Assembly: GCA_036245805.1 (NCBI GenBank)
Contig: BTRK01000006.1
Location: forward strand, 36,770,901 to 36,834,900
Origin: Pristionchus mayeri
Lineage: Eukaryota; Nematoda; Chromadorea; Rhabditida; Neodiplogasteridae
Length of the DNA: 64,000 nt
Reading direction: 5' to 3'
In this document: piece after piece, positions 62,863 to 64,000 of the stretch
How positions within the stretch are numbered: the stretch's first letter is position 1
Layout of the letters: each line of letters begins with the position of its first letter
Notes under the pieces: model-generated
What the model saw: the letters and a program-made list of their open reading frames with translations, nothing else
The model's database searches: none
Told to the model about the DNA's origin: nothing
Made by a program: the position numbers and the translations under genes

Positions 62863-63737
62863 ATGAAAGTGTTCATCATCCTTTGTTTATGCATCTCCAT
62901 AAATTCATCTGTCCAGAAGATAAAGGAAAGGAAATGCATCGATTCGGACTACCCCTTCAGGAATGGAACAAGTTTGTTCTTTTTTTTTGAAACCATCAAT
63001 GACATCGTTGAGACAAGCGCGAAGACAAAAAGTGCAAATCAAATCTAACCATCGACGAGAAGGACGACTTCATCCAGCCATTTTACAACGATCGTGAGAC
63101 TCCACTATTAATTACAGTTCATTACATAAAAGCTGTCAAATGGTAAAAAAAAATAGAAGCTTTATGACTCCCGAGTCACATAATTTATTTCTGTAACTAT
63201 GCCCTTGCAGAGAGCGTCCGTTTCAATCAGATGCAGCGCCTTCACCTCATCGGGGGCTCGGTCGTCTGCGATGATGAAATCGAGCATTCCCTCATCCGAC
63301 TCCTCTACCTCTACTCCTGCATATTCCCAGCCATCAGAAGTAAGTCCATCTACCAGTTCGTAAATGGACACTTATTTAGAGCTAAACAACGATACTACTA
63401 AAGACTGGATCATATTTCAAGATATCTCGAAGCTAGACGAAAATATGGTGAGATGTAGAAAATTAGAAATTGGAAAATATGAATAACGTTGATGTATTTT
63501 CAGCAAAGAGTTGGTCGCGAACTTGGCCTCCACCAACACATCAAACATCAAGAGAAGGATCTACAAGCTCACTTGATCAAATTCATTCACGACCTCAAGA
63601 AGACCAATGGACACGAAGCAGGCTGTCCGAAGAAACTGTACCGCTCCTTCTGTGTGAAGTCAAAACAGAAACATGCGGATTCGAAAATACTGCAGAAGAA
63701 AGACGAAGATGCCGAGCAATTGGAGGGTTTCGAGTGA
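62863..63737 (+). CDS. Secreted hypothetical protein, 206 residues
   Basis: Exons 62863-62971, 63013-63093, 63211-63339, 63380-63447, 63504-63737, all in phase. MKVFIILCLCISINSS is a signal peptide. The mature part is charged, with cysteines in KCIDSD, KKCKSN, VVCDDE, YSCIF, AGCPKK and SFCVKS, and long helical stretches (QHIKHQEKDLQAHLIKFI). The last 40 residues are very Lys/Glu/Asp-rich. Intron 1 is 41 nt and ends in TTGAG, the same unusual acceptor as in the neighbouring EF-hand gene. It sits divergently next to that gene (start codons about 110 bp apart), so they may share regulation. No family recognised. Confidence 0.75.
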
Positions 63738-63794
63738 ACTTCTCAGTGTGATAAAGTCATTTATTTAACTCATGTTCAATTACAAGATGAATGA

Positions 63795-64000
63795 TCATGG
63801 ACGATGCCAGAAGGTGGTGTTGATAACGCTTTTAATCTTGAACACTGTGGAAACGGTTTGAAGTGGCTGAAATTGTGACCATATTGATGTCATCCGCTCA
63901 TCGCAAACCATGTCATTCAGCTTGCTTCTCAAGCTGTGTAGGAGTTGTCTCATGACAACCATGTGATCCGTTTTCGACTCGGGAAAATTCTTGCCGTTGA
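63795..64000 (-). CDS. Partial gene: C-terminus of EF-hand-gene paralogue
   Basis: Exons (minus) 64000-63909 (cut by the window edge) and 63866-63795. The last 23 codons (VFKIKSVINTTFWHRP at the end) align without gaps to the last 23 of the secreted EF-hand gene at 62.1 kb (IFKFNSRLNLTFWYNL), and the final intron falls at the same place. The preceding exon is helical (VVMRQLLHSLRSKLNDM) like its counterpart. The 42-nt intron is a multiple of three and open, so retention cannot be excluded, but the paralogue supports splicing. Confidence 0.7.
   Translation of the reverse strand, partial: NGKNFPESKTDHMVVMRQLLHSLRSKLNDMVCDERMTSIWSQFQPLQTVSTVFKIKSVINTTFWHRP

Noticed and set aside
1..64000. CRISPR arrays, bacterial-type operons, riboswitches
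   Set aside because: No regularly spaced direct repeats and the content is clearly eukaryotic.

Overview
The window is genomic DNA from a nematode. Multi-exon genes are split by short GT-AG introns (about 40-80 nt) with TTTCAG-type acceptors, several start codons sit just behind an acceptor as expected for spliced-leader genes, and the gene set is nematode-like: astacin protease, MATH-BTB protein, SXP/RAL-2 (DUF148) secreted protein, a SAX-3/Robo receptor and small secreted Gly/Pro-rich peptides. The genus cannot be fixed from sequence alone; GC-rich exons and long strand-asymmetric introns argue against AT-rich clades.

Layout. 1-838 (-): 5' part of a secreted astacin. 0.84-6.8 kb: no gene seen; C homopolymers and a degenerate tandem repeat. 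6.8-9.4 kb (+): MATH-BTB protein. 10.3-12.3 kb (-): Wee1/Myt1-like kinase. 12.9-13.9 kb (-): SXP/RAL-2-like secreted protein. 14.8-35.5 kb (-): the dominant gene, a 30-exon, 1237-residue SAX-3/Robo orthologue (5 Ig, 3 FN3, one TM, cytoplasmic conserved motifs). Its introns carry antisense passengers: a secreted 12-cysteine protein gene, a tRNA-derived SINE with a perfect 12-bp target duplication, two identical tRNA-Leu(AAG) genes, and a 1.6-kb foldback element flanked by TTAA. 35.5-43 kb: GA-rich DNA with no gene seen. 43-48 kb: two small membrane-protein genes (-) and a cysteine-containing hypothetical gene (+). 48.0-49.3 kb: a decayed mariner element. 50-56 kb (-): small secreted proteins and a membrane protein. 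56.6-61.8 kb (+): a 20-exon DENN-domain Rab-GEF-like gene. 62-64 kb: a secreted EF-hand gene and a partial paralogue (both -) flanking an unrelated secreted protein (+).

Gene models were built by hand from splice sites and reading-frame continuity; every complete model closes in frame. Two or three introns require GC-AG boundaries, and many acceptors end in GAG or AAG. There is no operon or defence system. The most novel-looking items are the nested alternating-cysteine protein, the TTAA foldback element inside sax-3, and the short secreted peptides with a shared Thr-rich tail.
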